DNA of 64,000 nucleotides from Pseudomonas sp. TTU2014-080ASC. Its GTDB lineage: Bacteria; Pseudomonadota; Gammaproteobacteria; Pseudomonadales; Pseudomonadaceae. Position numbers and translations under genes: made by a program. Each line of letters begins with the position of its first letter. The stretch's first letter is position 1. Positions 16,600 through 26,224 of this stretch are shown here, piece after piece. The DNA lies in contig NZ_LKKK01000014.1 of NCBI RefSeq assembly GCF_001446935.1, positions 167,135 through 231,134 of the forward strand, in the 5' to 3' direction. Under the pieces are notes generated by a model. It searched no databases and was not told the DNA's origin. It saw only the letters and a list, made by a program, of their open reading frames with translations.

Positions 16600-18015
16600 T
16601 TACTGGCTTTGCGTTCCAAGCTGAGCTACATCCCAGCCACCGCCAAGCGCTGCAATCAATTGCACGCTGGCGGTGAGACGACTGCCCAACAGATTCAAGG
16701 CCGTGCGCTCATTACTCAACGCAGTGGCCTGAACATTGACCACCGAGTTGTAATCAACGGTCCCTGCCCGGTACTGGTTTTCAACCAGTCGCAAGGACTC
16801 GCGTGAAGCGTCCAGCGCCTGCTGCTGAATGTCCGCCTCTTGCGCCATTACACTCAGTTGCACCAGGTAATTCTCAACTTCGCGGAAACTATCCAACACC
16901 GACTGACGGTATTGCGCCACTGTCTGGTCATAGGCTGCCTCCGTGCGCTCCAGCTCAGCGCTGCGTGTGCCACCATCAAACAGGGTCAACGCCAGTTGCG
17001 GCCCCAGCGACCAGACACGGTTAGGCAGCTCAATCCAATCAGCGAAACTACTGCCGCGATAACCACCTGAGGCAGAGATCGTCAAATCCGGATACCAAGC
17101 GGCTTTAGCCACACCAATCTCGGCATTGGCTGCCATGACCCGGCGCTCAGCAGCAGCGATATCTGGTCGCCGCTCCAGCAGTTGTGAAGGCACAGCCCCC
17201 GGCACCTGCGGCAGTGCAGGCAACTCAGAGCGCGAAGCAATAGTCAGCTCGCTGGGAGGAACACCGATCAGCACGGCAATGGCGTGCTCCAGCTGAGCCC
17301 GCTGCCACTTCAGATCGACAGCTTGCGCCTGAGTACTGCGCAATTGAGTCAGGGCCTGAGTAACATCGGATTTGGGTACGATGCCCGCGTTGTACTGATT
17401 CTCCGTGAGTTTCAGTGAACGCTCATAGGCGCTTACGGTGGCGTCCAGCAAGCGTTGCTGTTCATCCATCACCCGCAGCTGCAGATAATTTTGCACAAGC
17501 TCTGATTGCAGACTCAGTTTCACCGCAGCCAAGTCCGCCGCACTGGCCTCAAAGCCCGCCTTGCTCGACTCCAGCGAGCGCCGCAGCTTGCCCCAGACGT
17601 CCAACTCCCACGCGGCGTTAAGCCCCAGATCGTAGGTTTTGATAACGCCCTCATCCGCTCCCTGACTGCCTCGACTGACTCCAGTACTGCCAGATAGCTT
17701 GGGATAGAACGCTGCGCGTGCACCGCGTACCAGCGCACGCGCCTGGCGATACTGAGCCTCGCTGGCGGCCAGATTCTGGTTGGAGACATTCAAACGCTCC
17801 ACCAGACTGTTCAGATCGGCGTCTTCGTACAGCTTCCACCACTCACCACGCGCCAGCGCGTCAGCCGGTGCCGCCTGTGTCCAGCCCTGCATTTGCTTAA
17901 AAGCTGCGGGAGTGTCCAATGTTGGGCGCGCGTAGTCAGGGCCAATTGCGCACCCCGTCAACGCCAGGCTAACCGCCAGCACGGTAGGAAGGTGATTAAA
18001 GCGCATCAGGTTCAT
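16600..18015 (-). CDS. opmB: outer-membrane efflux channel (OprM/NodT family)
   Basis: A 471-residue outer-membrane lipoprotein channel that completes a tripartite RND pump. It has a lipoprotein signal (LALTGCAIGPDY, lipidated C22) followed by two outer-membrane efflux (OEP) repeats with long coiled-coil helices (~60-250 and ~265-455; WYPDLTISASGGYRG, FREVENYLVQLS). Its start overlaps the muxC stop in ATGA, so it is the last gene of a four-gene translationally coupled operon. This gene order and the two-permease design match MuxABC-OpmB of Pseudomonas aeruginosa. Confidence 0.93.
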   Translation of the reverse strand: MNLMRFNHLPTVLAVSLALTGCAIGPDYARPTLDTPAAFKQMQGWTQAAPADALARGEWWKLYEDADLNSLVERLNVSNQNLAASEAQYRQARALVRGARAAFYPKLSGSTGVSRGSQGADEGVIKTYDLGLNAAWELDVWGKLRRSLESSKAGFEASAADLAAVKLSLQSELVQNYLQLRVMDEQQRLLDATVSAYERSLKLTENQYNAGIVPKSDVTQALTQLRSTQAQAVDLKWQRAQLEHAIAVLIGVPPSELTIASRSELPALPQVPGAVPSQLLERRPDIAAAERRVMAANAEIGVAKAAWYPDLTISASGGYRGSSFADWIELPNRVWSLGPQLALTLFDGGTRSAELERTEAAYDQTVAQYRQSVLDSFREVENYLVQLSVMAQEADIQQQALDASRESLRLVENQYRAGTVDYNSVVNVQATALSNERTALNLLGSRLTASVQLIAALGGGWDVAQLGTQSQ

Positions 18016-21000
18016 GTCCTTGTTTCTAGGGCGGCGTCTATCGGTGCCGCGCGCCAGCGGTTGATCCGCCGGGCCAGTCGATCGAAATACAGGTACACCA
18101 CCGGCGTGGTGTACAACGTCAGCAATTGGCTGAGTACCAGCCCACCGACAATGGTAATACCCAGCGGCTGGCGCATTTCCGCGCCTTCAGCCGTGCCTAA
18201 CATCAACGGCAGCGCACCAAGAATCGCCGCCAGAGTGGTCATCATGATAGGCCGGAAGCGCAGCAAACAGGCCTGGCGGATCGACTCCTGAGTGCTCATC
18301 TGCTGCTGGCGTTCCAGTTGCAGTGCCAGGTCGATCATCAAAATCGCGTTCTTTTTAACGATACCGATCAGCAGGAACAGACCCAGCAGCGAAATCAGGC
18401 TGAATTCGATCTTCATCAGCTGCAACGCCAACAAGGCTCCGACACCAGCAGAGGGCAGTGTCGAAAGGATCGTCAGCGGGTGCACGTAACTCTCATAGAG
18501 CACACCGAGCACGATGTAAACCACCACCAACGCCATCAGGATCATCAGCGGCTGATTCTTCTGGGTCTGCTGAAATGCGCCGCCGGTGCCGCCCATCATG
18601 CCTTGCACCTCAGTCGGCAAACCGAGTCGGGCAATCGCCTTGTTAATCGCTTCAGTTGCCTGATCCAGACTCACGCCTTCAGCCAGAGCAAATCCGATGT
18701 TTTCCGCCGCAAACTGGCCCTGATGGCTGACCCTGTCTTCTTCCAGGCTCAACTCCCAGCGGGCAAAACTGGACAACGAAACCCGTCCACCATCGGCGGT
18801 AATCAATTTGATCTGATTGAGCGATTCCGGGTGTTCAGCAAACTTGGGGTTAATCTCCAGCACCACGCTGTACTGATTGAGACTGTCGTAGATCGTCGAA
18901 ACCTGGCGCTGGCTGAAGGCGTTATTGAGCACTGCCGTAATCATCGACATATCCACTCCCAGGCGCTTGGCCTGCTCACGATCAATGACCAGACGGATTT
19001 GCTGCGCGCCGTCTACTTCTTTGGCATCGATATCAGTCAGCTCAGGCAAGGCCCGCAGCGTCTCGCGAACTGGTGGCAGCCATTTACGTAGCAGGTCGAG
19101 GTCGCCAGACATCAGCAGGTATTCATTTTCCGAGCTGCGCCCTTCCCGCCCGCCGACTTGCAGGTCTTGGTCTGGCATCAAAAACATGCGCCCCCCCGGA
19201 ACTTTCGGCATGGTCTTGCGCAGCCGTGCGATCACCGCCTGAGAACTGTCTTGACGCTCAGCAATGGGCTTCAGTCGAACGATAAGAAAGGCATTGCTGA
19301 TACCACCACCGCCACCAATAAAACCAGCCACGCTCTCGACTGCAGGATCTTTAAGGATGGCGCGCCGGTAGATTTCCATCTTCGGCTGCATGACCTTAAA
19401 AGACAGCCCGTCATCGCCCCGGATCATGCCAATTAGCTGGCCGGTGTCCTGTTGCGGCATAAAGGTTTTCGGCACGCTGACAAACAGGAAAACGTTAAGC
19501 GCAATGGTCGCCAGCAGGCTGAATACCATCAGCAGCGAATGGCGCAGCGCCCAATCCAGCGTCTTGCTGTAAAACGCCAGCACCCGCGTATGTGCGGCTT
19601 GGCTTACCCGCTCCATCCAACCAGGCTCACGCTGCTTGTCATCTGGTTTTAACCAGCGGGCGCAGAGCATCGGCGTCAGCGTTAAAGACACGACCAGCGA
19701 AATCACAATGGCGACGGCCAACGTGATGGAAAACTCGCGGAACAGGCGCTCAACAATCCCGCCCATAAACAGGATTGAGACGAACACTGCCACCAGTGAC
19801 AAGTTCATCGCCAGTAAGGTGAAACCGACTTCCTTGGCCCCTTTGAAGGCTGCCGCCACCGGGTTCTCACCCTCTTCGATATAGCGCGAGATGTTTTCCA
19901 GCACGACGATGGCATCGTCCACCACCAACCCGGTAGCGATGATCAGCGCCATCAGCGACAGGTTGTTGAGGGAGAAGCCCAGCAAGTACATGACCGCAAA
20001 CGTGCCAACCAGCGATACCGGCACTGCCAGCGCCGGAATCAGTGCCGCGCGCCAGCGGCCAAGGAAGGCGAACACCACCAGAATCACCAGCGCCACGGCA
20101 ATCAGCAATGTCTGCTCGGCCTCGTGCAACGTGGCACGAATCACCGGAGAACGGTCCATAGCCACTTGCAAATCGACGCTGCCGGGGATCACGGCACGCA
20201 TCGCAGGCAACTGCGCACGAATCTCGTCGATGGTCTCCAGAATGTTGGCACCGGTCTGGCGATTGACCACCAGCAGCACGGCTTCCTGATCATTAAAGAA
20301 ACCGCTGTTGTAACGGTCTTCAACGCCATCGGTGACTGTGGCCACATCGCCCAAGCGCACCGCCGCACCGTTCTGGTAGCGGATGATCAACGGAATATAG
20401 TCAGCAGCCTTCTCTAACTGATCACTGGCCTGCACCTGCCAGTGACGTTCGCCATCCTCTACCGAACCTTTGGGACGTTTGACGTTGGCATTAGTGATGC
20501 TCTGGCGCACTTCATCCAGGGCAATGCCGTAGTGATCGAGCAAGCGGGGTTCCAGCGCCACGCGCACCGCTGGCAGCGAACTACCGCCCACCTGCACTTC
20601 ACCAACGCCACCAATTTGCGCCAACTTCTGCGCCAGAATGGTGGAAGCCACGTCATATAGCTGGCCTTTGTCGAGCACCGGGCTGGTCAGTGACAGCACC
20701 ATAATCGGCGCTTGCGACGGGTTGACCTTAGCGTAAGTAGGCATGGTGCGCATGCCGCTGGGCAACAGCTCGCGAGACGCATTAATGGCCGCCTGCACTT
20801 CCCGCGCTGCGCTGTTGATATCCCGGTCCAAATCGAACTGGATCATGATCCGCGTGCTGCCCTGACTGCTGCGGCTGTTCATCTGGCTGATGCCAGCGAT
20901 GCTGCCCAACGACCGTTCCAATGGCGTGGCAACGCTGGAGGCCATGATTTGCGGGCTGGCACCCGGCAAGCTGGCTTGCACAGTGATTGTCGGGAAGTCC

Positions 21001-21119
21001 ATCTGCGGTAAGGGAGCAACCGGCAGCAGGCCAAAGCTAACGCCACCCAGCAACAAAATCGCCAGGCTCAGCAGCAGTGTTGCCACCGGGCGCAGGATAA
21101 ACGGAGCAGACAGATTCAT
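18012..21119 (-). CDS. muxC: RND multidrug efflux permease subunit MuxC (MdtC-like)
   Basis: A 1035-residue inner-membrane proton-driven transporter of the RND family. There are twelve membrane helices in the usual 1+5/1+5 pattern with two large periplasmic loops. Helix 4 carries the proton-relay aspartate pattern GLVVDDAIVVLENI near residue 400, and NLSLMALIIATG precedes it. It pairs with MuxB to form a heterotrimeric pump, as MdtB/MdtC do in Escherichia coli. It overlaps muxB by 4 bases and opmB by 4 bases (both ATGA). Substrates for the Mux system elsewhere include novobiocin, aztreonam and macrolides; that is by family only. Confidence 0.95.
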   Translation of the reverse strand: MNLSAPFILRPVATLLLSLAILLLGGVSFGLLPVAPLPQMDFPTITVQASLPGASPQIMASSVATPLERSLGSIAGISQMNSRSSQGSTRIMIQFDLDRDINSAAREVQAAINASRELLPSGMRTMPTYAKVNPSQAPIMVLSLTSPVLDKGQLYDVASTILAQKLAQIGGVGEVQVGGSSLPAVRVALEPRLLDHYGIALDEVRQSITNANVKRPKGSVEDGERHWQVQASDQLEKAADYIPLIIRYQNGAAVRLGDVATVTDGVEDRYNSGFFNDQEAVLLVVNRQTGANILETIDEIRAQLPAMRAVIPGSVDLQVAMDRSPVIRATLHEAEQTLLIAVALVILVVFAFLGRWRAALIPALAVPVSLVGTFAVMYLLGFSLNNLSLMALIIATGLVVDDAIVVLENISRYIEEGENPVAAAFKGAKEVGFTLLAMNLSLVAVFVSILFMGGIVERLFREFSITLAVAIVISLVVSLTLTPMLCARWLKPDDKQREPGWMERVSQAAHTRVLAFYSKTLDWALRHSLLMVFSLLATIALNVFLFVSVPKTFMPQQDTGQLIGMIRGDDGLSFKVMQPKMEIYRRAILKDPAVESVAGFIGGGGGISNAFLIVRLKPIAERQDSSQAVIARLRKTMPKVPGGRMFLMPDQDLQVGGREGRSSENEYLLMSGDLDLLRKWLPPVRETLRALPELTDIDAKEVDGAQQIRLVIDREQAKRLGVDMSMITAVLNNAFSQRQVSTIYDSLNQYSVVLEINPKFAEHPESLNQIKLITADGGRVSLSSFARWELSLEEDRVSHQGQFAAENIGFALAEGVSLDQATEAINKAIARLGLPTEVQGMMGGTGGAFQQTQKNQPLMILMALVVVYIVLGVLYESYVHPLTILSTLPSAGVGALLALQLMKIEFSLISLLGLFLLIGIVKKNAILMIDLALQLERQQQMSTQESIRQACLLRFRPIMMTTLAAILGALPLMLGTAEGAEMRQPLGITIVGGLVLSQLLTLYTTPVVYLYFDRLARRINRWRAAPIDAALETRT

Positions 21120-24100
21120 GGGTTGACCACAATTCCGGAGGCGCTACGGCCGGTAAAACGCCGCGACCAACGATCGAAGTACAAATAGATCACCGGCGTG
21201 GTAAACAAGGTCAGCACCTGACTCACCAACAAACCGCCGACCATTACCAACCCAAGGGGCTGACGTAACTCAGCGCCCGAGCCCGTCGCCAACATCAGCG
21301 GGATCGCCCCAAACAACGCCGCCAGCGTGGTCATCAGAATCGGCCGGAAGCGCAACAAAGCAGCCTGATAGATGGCCGCATCCGGCGTCATCCCCTGATT
21401 ACGCTCAGCATCCAACGCAAAGTCGATCATCATGATCGCGTTCTTTTTGACGATCCCGATCAGCAAAATAATGCCGATAATCGCGATCAGTCCCAGCTCA
21501 TTGCCGCTCAACAACAAGCCCAACAACGCCCCAACACCTGCAGACGGTAGCGTCGACAGAATGGTGATGGGATGAATGTAGCTCTCGTAGAGCACGCCCA
21601 GCACGATGTACATGGTCACCACCGCAGCCAGAATCAGCAGCAGCGTGCTCGACAGCGAGGCGCGGAACGCTTCGGCCGCGCCCTGGAATTGAGTCTGGAT
21701 TGAAGCCGGTACACCAATCTCCTGCTCAACCTGCTCAATCACCTCCACCGCTTTGCCCAGCGAAACACCTTCAGCCAGGTTGAACGACAGTGTGGCCGCC
21801 GGGAACTGGCCGATGTGGTTGATCAACAGACTCGCCGGCCGCTCCTCAATACGCGCTAGGGAAGACAGCATGACCTGCTGCCCGTCAGCCGCGCGGACGT
21901 GTATCTGCCGCAGTGCCTGCAAGCCGATGCTGCCTGCCGTCTGGCTTTCAAGCACTACCCGGTATTGGCTGGACTGGGTGTAAATGGTGGAAATCTGCCG
22001 CTGGCCAAAGGCGTCGTACAAGGCGTTGTTGATATCAGCCACGCTGATACCCAGACGTCCGGCGATATCTCGGTCGATATTCAGATAAACCTGCAAGCCA
22101 CGGTTTTGCAGGTCGCTGGCCACATCCGTCAGCTCTGGGCGTTCGCGCAGGGCGTTAACGACTTTCGGCACCCACTCTTCGAGCAGCGCCAAATCTGGCG
22201 ACTCCATGCTGAACTGGAACTGGGTACGGCTGACTCGGTCTTCGATGCTCAAATCCTGAACCGGCTGCATGTACAGCTCAATCCCCGGCAAGCGCGCAAG
22301 CTCCGGGCGCAGCCGTTCAATCACCTGACTGGCCGTTACATCCCGCTCTGCGCGTGGCTTGAGGTTGATCAGTAAGCGGCCGCTGTTGAGCGTTGGGTTA
22401 TCGCCATCCACACCGATATAAGAAGACAGGCTGGCAACTGCCGGGTCCTTGAGGATCACATCAGCCAGACGCTGTTGGCGCTCGCTCATGGCTGCGAACG
22501 AAATCGACTGCGGCGCTTCGGAAATCCCCTGAATGACCCCAGTGTCCTGCACCGGGAAGAATCCTTTGGGTACTGCCAAATACAACACCACCGTCAGTGC
22601 CAGCGTTCCCACCGCAACCAACATGGTCATTGGCTGGTGCTTGAGCACCCATTTAAGCCAGACGCCGTAATGCTCAATCATGCGATCCAGCACCGCGCCA
22701 GCTGCTTTGTAAAAACGCCCTTCCTGTTCAGGCTGCTCTGGCTTAAGCAATCGGGCGCACATCATCGGCGTTAAGGTCAGGGAAATGACCAGCGAGATCA
22801 GAATTGCCACCGACAGGGTAATGGCGAATTCGCGGAACAAGCGCCCGACCACATCCGCCATAAACAGCAGCGGGATCAATACGGCAATCAGTGAAACAGT
22901 CAGGGACACCAGGGTAAAGCCGATCTGCTTAGCCCCCTTGAGCGCCGCATTGAGCGGGGTTTCCCCCTCTTCCAGATGCCGTGCGATGTTTTCCAGCATG
23001 ACAATGGCATCGTCCACCACAAATCCAGTGGCAATGGTCAGCGCCATCAGGGTCAGATTGTTAACGGTAAACCCTGCCAGATACATCACCGCAAAGGTGC
23101 CAATCAACGACAAAGGCACCACAATCGACGGAATTAGCGTTGCGGAAAGCTTGCGCAAGAACAGGAATGTCACCAACACCACCAGCGCAATGGCCAGCAG
23201 CAATTCATGCTGCACGCCCTTCACCGCAGCGCGGATGGTTTCGGTACGGTCAGTCAACACCACCACATCAAGGCTGGCGGGCAACACCTGAGTCAGATGC
23301 GGCAGCAGCTCTTTGATGCTGTCTACCACCTCAATGACGTTTGCACCCGGCTGGCGCTGGACGTTAACCAATACCGCCTCGTTGCGATTGGCCCAGGCAG
23401 CCAGGCGTTGGTTCTCCGCGCCATCAATAATCTGCGCCACATCCTTGAGTCGAAGTGCGCCACCGTTTTCGTAATCTAAAATCAGCTCGCGGTATTCATC
23501 GACGGATTTGAGCTGATCGTTAGCATCCAGCTGGGAAATCCGTGTCGGCCCATCAAAGTTACCTTTGGGCTGGTTGACGTTGCTGGAGGTAATCAGGCTG
23601 CGTACGTCGCTCAGGTTCAGGCCATAAGCCGCCAGCGCTTCCGGGTTGACCCGCAAGCGCACCGCAGGACGTTGGCCACCGGCCAGGCTAACCAGACCGA
23701 CACCGGAGGTTTGCGCCAGCTTCTGCGCCAGTCGCGTGTCCACCAAGTCGTAAACTTTGGGTAGCGGCATGGTTTCCGAGCTGATTGCCAGCGTCAGCAC
23801 CGGGGTATCAGCCGGATTGACCTTGTTATAGACCGGCGGTGCCGGCAAATCATTGGGCAACAGATTGCTGGCAGTGTTGATGGCCGCCTGCACCTCTTGC
23901 TCAGCCACATCCATGCGCATATCCAGATTGAAGCGCAGGGTAATCACCGACGCTCCACCGGAACTGGTGGATGACATCTGCTTGAGCCCCGCCATCTGGC
24001 CCAGTTCACGCTCCAACGGAGCGGTCACCGCGCTGGTCATCACATCCGGGCTCGCGCCAGGGTATAGCGTCATCACCCGAATGGTCGGGTAGTCCACTTC

Positions 24101-24214
24101 CGGCAAGGCAGACACCGGCAACAAACGATAGGCCAGCAGACCGCTGATAAAAATCGCCAGCATGATCAGCGTGGTGGCAACCGGCCTCAGGATAAACAGG
24201 CGCGAGACGTTCAT
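21116..24214 (-). CDS. muxB: RND multidrug efflux permease subunit MuxB (MdtB-like)
   Basis: A 1032-residue RND permease, paralogous to the next gene. It has twelve membrane helices, two periplasmic domains, and the helix-4 relay motif GFVVDDAIVMLENIARHLEE near residue 400. Gene order adaptor-permease-permease-channel identifies it as the MdtB/MuxB partner. Its ATG overlaps the last base of the muxA stop (TAATG) and its stop overlaps the muxC start, so the whole operon is translationally coupled and probably made in fixed stoichiometry. Confidence 0.95.
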   Translation of the reverse strand: MNVSRLFILRPVATTLIMLAIFISGLLAYRLLPVSALPEVDYPTIRVMTLYPGASPDVMTSAVTAPLERELGQMAGLKQMSSTSSGGASVITLRFNLDMRMDVAEQEVQAAINTASNLLPNDLPAPPVYNKVNPADTPVLTLAISSETMPLPKVYDLVDTRLAQKLAQTSGVGLVSLAGGQRPAVRLRVNPEALAAYGLNLSDVRSLITSSNVNQPKGNFDGPTRISQLDANDQLKSVDEYRELILDYENGGALRLKDVAQIIDGAENQRLAAWANRNEAVLVNVQRQPGANVIEVVDSIKELLPHLTQVLPASLDVVVLTDRTETIRAAVKGVQHELLLAIALVVLVTFLFLRKLSATLIPSIVVPLSLIGTFAVMYLAGFTVNNLTLMALTIATGFVVDDAIVMLENIARHLEEGETPLNAALKGAKQIGFTLVSLTVSLIAVLIPLLFMADVVGRLFREFAITLSVAILISLVISLTLTPMMCARLLKPEQPEQEGRFYKAAGAVLDRMIEHYGVWLKWVLKHQPMTMLVAVGTLALTVVLYLAVPKGFFPVQDTGVIQGISEAPQSISFAAMSERQQRLADVILKDPAVASLSSYIGVDGDNPTLNSGRLLINLKPRAERDVTASQVIERLRPELARLPGIELYMQPVQDLSIEDRVSRTQFQFSMESPDLALLEEWVPKVVNALRERPELTDVASDLQNRGLQVYLNIDRDIAGRLGISVADINNALYDAFGQRQISTIYTQSSQYRVVLESQTAGSIGLQALRQIHVRAADGQQVMLSSLARIEERPASLLINHIGQFPAATLSFNLAEGVSLGKAVEVIEQVEQEIGVPASIQTQFQGAAEAFRASLSSTLLLILAAVVTMYIVLGVLYESYIHPITILSTLPSAGVGALLGLLLSGNELGLIAIIGIILLIGIVKKNAIMMIDFALDAERNQGMTPDAAIYQAALLRFRPILMTTLAALFGAIPLMLATGSGAELRQPLGLVMVGGLLVSQVLTLFTTPVIYLYFDRWSRRFTGRSASGIVVNP

Positions 24215-25449
24215 TATGGACGAGGCTCGCGCGGTGAATCTGGCTGACCTGCATCTGCAGCAGGACTGGCTTCGGATTTCACTACGCCATCTTCCACCAC
24301 CTCGACCTTGTCACCGGAACGCAGTCGGTCGGTGCCCTCCAGCACAACCCGGTCGCCCGCCTTGAGTCCATCAACAACTACCTGAGTCTGGCCATTTCCG
24401 GGCCCGACTTTAACCGGGCTCAGCTGTACTTTGTCCTCGCTGTCCACCACATAGGCGAATGTGCCTGTACCTCCAAACTGCAGCGCTGCAGCAGGCATCA
24501 GAATTGCGTTATCAAGCGTTTTCACACGCAGGCGCACATTCACAAACTGATTGGGGAACAGGCTCTGCTGGCTGTTCTCGAAGCGTGCTTTGAGCTTGAT
24601 CGTACCAGTGGCGGTGTCGATCAGGTTGTCCAGGCTCTCTAGCGCACCTTCAGCCAGTTTGTTCAACTCGCTACGGTCCCAGGCCTCAACCACCAGCGTC
24701 TGCCCTGCATTGACCTGTTCTGCAACGGCTGGTAACTCCGTCTCAGGCAAGGTAAACAGAATACTGATGGGCTGTGTCTGGGTGATCACCACCAGTGGGT
24801 TGGTATCACCGGAACTAACCAGATTGCCCACATCCGCCTGGCGAATGCCGAGCCGTCCTGAGATCGGTGCACGGACTTGGGTGAAGTCCAGATTCAATTG
24901 AGCATTGGCGACATTAGCCTGCAAGCTCTGGATGCTGCCCCGACGCTGGTTAACCAGCGCCTCTTGGGTATCAAGGGTCTGCTTGGCAATAGAGTCCTGG
25001 GCAAAAAGGTCGCGATAGCGAATCAGGTCTACCTCCGCATTGCGCAACTGGGCCTGCATTTCCTGCAATGCGCCTTTAGCTTGCTGCAATGCAATGGCAT
25101 AGGGGCGCTGGTCAATTACAGCCAACAAATCTCCGGCCTTGACCTGCTGCCCGTCTTTAAACAGCAGCTTGACCAACTCTCCGTCTACACGTGGACGGAC
25201 GTTGACTGTGTTGTAAGCCGTTACCGTGCCCAGTGCTTTTAACTCAACCGAGAAATTCCCCTGAGTGACTGGGGCCAGACGCACCGGAATCGGTCCGGCA
25301 TCGCCAAAGGGGCCACGATGCATACCGCCCTGTGGGGCTTCGGGTTTGGATGGCCAGAACCACCAGAGCAGAAGCAGCAAGATGACCAACGCAAGCGAGC
25401 CAAACAGCCATTGCCTGGAAGAGTTACGGGAGAAGTTCGGAGTTGGCAT
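24214..25449 (-). CDS. muxA: periplasmic adaptor subunit of the Mux RND pump
   Basis: A 411-residue membrane fusion protein that links the MuxBC permeases to the outer-membrane channel. An N-terminal membrane anchor (residues ~13-31, LFGSLALVILLLLLWWFWPS) is followed by a biotinyl-lipoyl-like domain (VRPRVDGELVKLLFKDGQQVKAGDLL), an alpha-helical hairpin (~110-180), and beta-barrel and membrane-proximal domains. A proline/acid-rich tail ends the protein. The ribosome-binding site is weak. It heads the operon; no regulator gene is adjacent, so control cannot be inferred. Confidence 0.94.
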   Translation of the reverse strand: MPTPNFSRNSSRQWLFGSLALVILLLLLWWFWPSKPEAPQGGMHRGPFGDAGPIPVRLAPVTQGNFSVELKALGTVTAYNTVNVRPRVDGELVKLLFKDGQQVKAGDLLAVIDQRPYAIALQQAKGALQEMQAQLRNAEVDLIRYRDLFAQDSIAKQTLDTQEALVNQRRGSIQSLQANVANAQLNLDFTQVRAPISGRLGIRQADVGNLVSSGDTNPLVVITQTQPISILFTLPETELPAVAEQVNAGQTLVVEAWDRSELNKLAEGALESLDNLIDTATGTIKLKARFENSQQSLFPNQFVNVRLRVKTLDNAILMPAAALQFGGTGTFAYVVDSEDKVQLSPVKVGPGNGQTQVVVDGLKAGDRVVLEGTDRLRSGDKVEVVEDGVVKSEASPAADAGQPDSPREPRP

Positions 25450-25570
25450 ATCAGACAGGGCAGCCGTGAGTAATCTTGGGAGCGTGAACGATAGTAAGAA
25501 TCAATGTGGCTGCAAAGCCCGCAAGGTCGGATTTACCATTTCCTTACGTTACTAAGCAGCTGATCCACAA

Positions 25571-25600
25571 ATAAAAACGGCCTGCTGGGCAGGCCGTTAC
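25571..25600 (-). terminator. Rho-independent terminator after tpx
   Basis: On the minus strand AACGGCCTGC-CCA-GCAGGCCGTT is followed by TTTATTT. It lies about 15 bases past the tpx stop and separates it from muxA. Confidence 0.85.
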
Positions 25601-25615
25601 GTATACATTTTCAGC

Positions 25616-26116
25616 TTAGTTCAGGACTGCCAGCGCAGCCGCATAATCCGGCTCATTAGCGATTTCACTGACCAGCTCACTGTGCAGCACTTTGTTATCC
25701 GCATCCAGCACCACCACCGCGCGGGCTGCCAGCCCGGCCAGCGGGCCACTGGTAATCTGCACACCGTAATCACCCAGGAAGTCAGCACCGCGAAGGGTGG
25801 AAAGATTCACCACATTCTCCAGTCCCTCAGCACCACAGAAGCGCGCCTGCGCGAACGGCAAGTCAGCGGAAATGCACAGCACGACTGTGTTATCCAGGCT
25901 GCTGGCCTTAGCGTTGAAAGTACGCACTGACGTTGCACAAGTCGGCGTATCGACACTTGGGAAAATGTTCAGAATCTTACGCTTGGCACCCAGACTGGCC
26001 AGGGTGACATCGCTCAGATTGCTGGCAACCAGGGAAAAAGCCGGCGCTTGTTGACCAACTTGCGGCAACTGCCCATTAACTTCTACCGGGGAGCCTTTGA
26101 GGGTTACGCTTGCCAT
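25616..26116 (-). CDS. tpx: thiol peroxidase (atypical 2-Cys peroxiredoxin)
   Basis: Tpx reduces peroxides with thioredoxin as donor. The 166-residue protein has the peroxidatic cysteine in FPSVDTPTCATSVRTF near residue 60 and the resolving cysteine in LPFAQARFCGAEG near residue 94, the spacing typical of Tpx. The N-terminus MASVTLKGSPVEVNG is also standard. It stands alone between two terminators (its own, and that of the symporter gene upstream). Confidence 0.96.
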   Translation of the reverse strand: MASVTLKGSPVEVNGQLPQVGQQAPAFSLVASNLSDVTLASLGAKRKILNIFPSVDTPTCATSVRTFNAKASSLDNTVVLCISADLPFAQARFCGAEGLENVVNLSTLRGADFLGDYGVQITSGPLAGLAARAVVVLDADNKVLHSELVSEIANEPDYAAALAVLN

Positions 26117-26143
26117 GGTGGGTATCCTTCAGCTATCGAATAA

Positions 26144-26177
26144 ACAAAAAATGCGTACCTGCTTGTAGCAGGTACGC
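26144..26177 (-). terminator. Rho-independent terminator after the AGCS symporter gene
   Basis: A perfect 10-bp stem GCGTACCTGC with its complement around TACAA is followed on the minus strand by ATTTTTTG. It lies between the symporter and tpx. Confidence 0.9.
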
Positions 26178-26224
26178 AGCGGCATTCATGCCTGCCAGCT
26201 TAGCCACTCAAGGCTGATGCCACA

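Noticed and set aside
18318..19091. 257-codon frame antisense to muxC
   Set aside because: Shadow frame with Gln/His-rich composition; the opposite strand encodes a complete RND permease.
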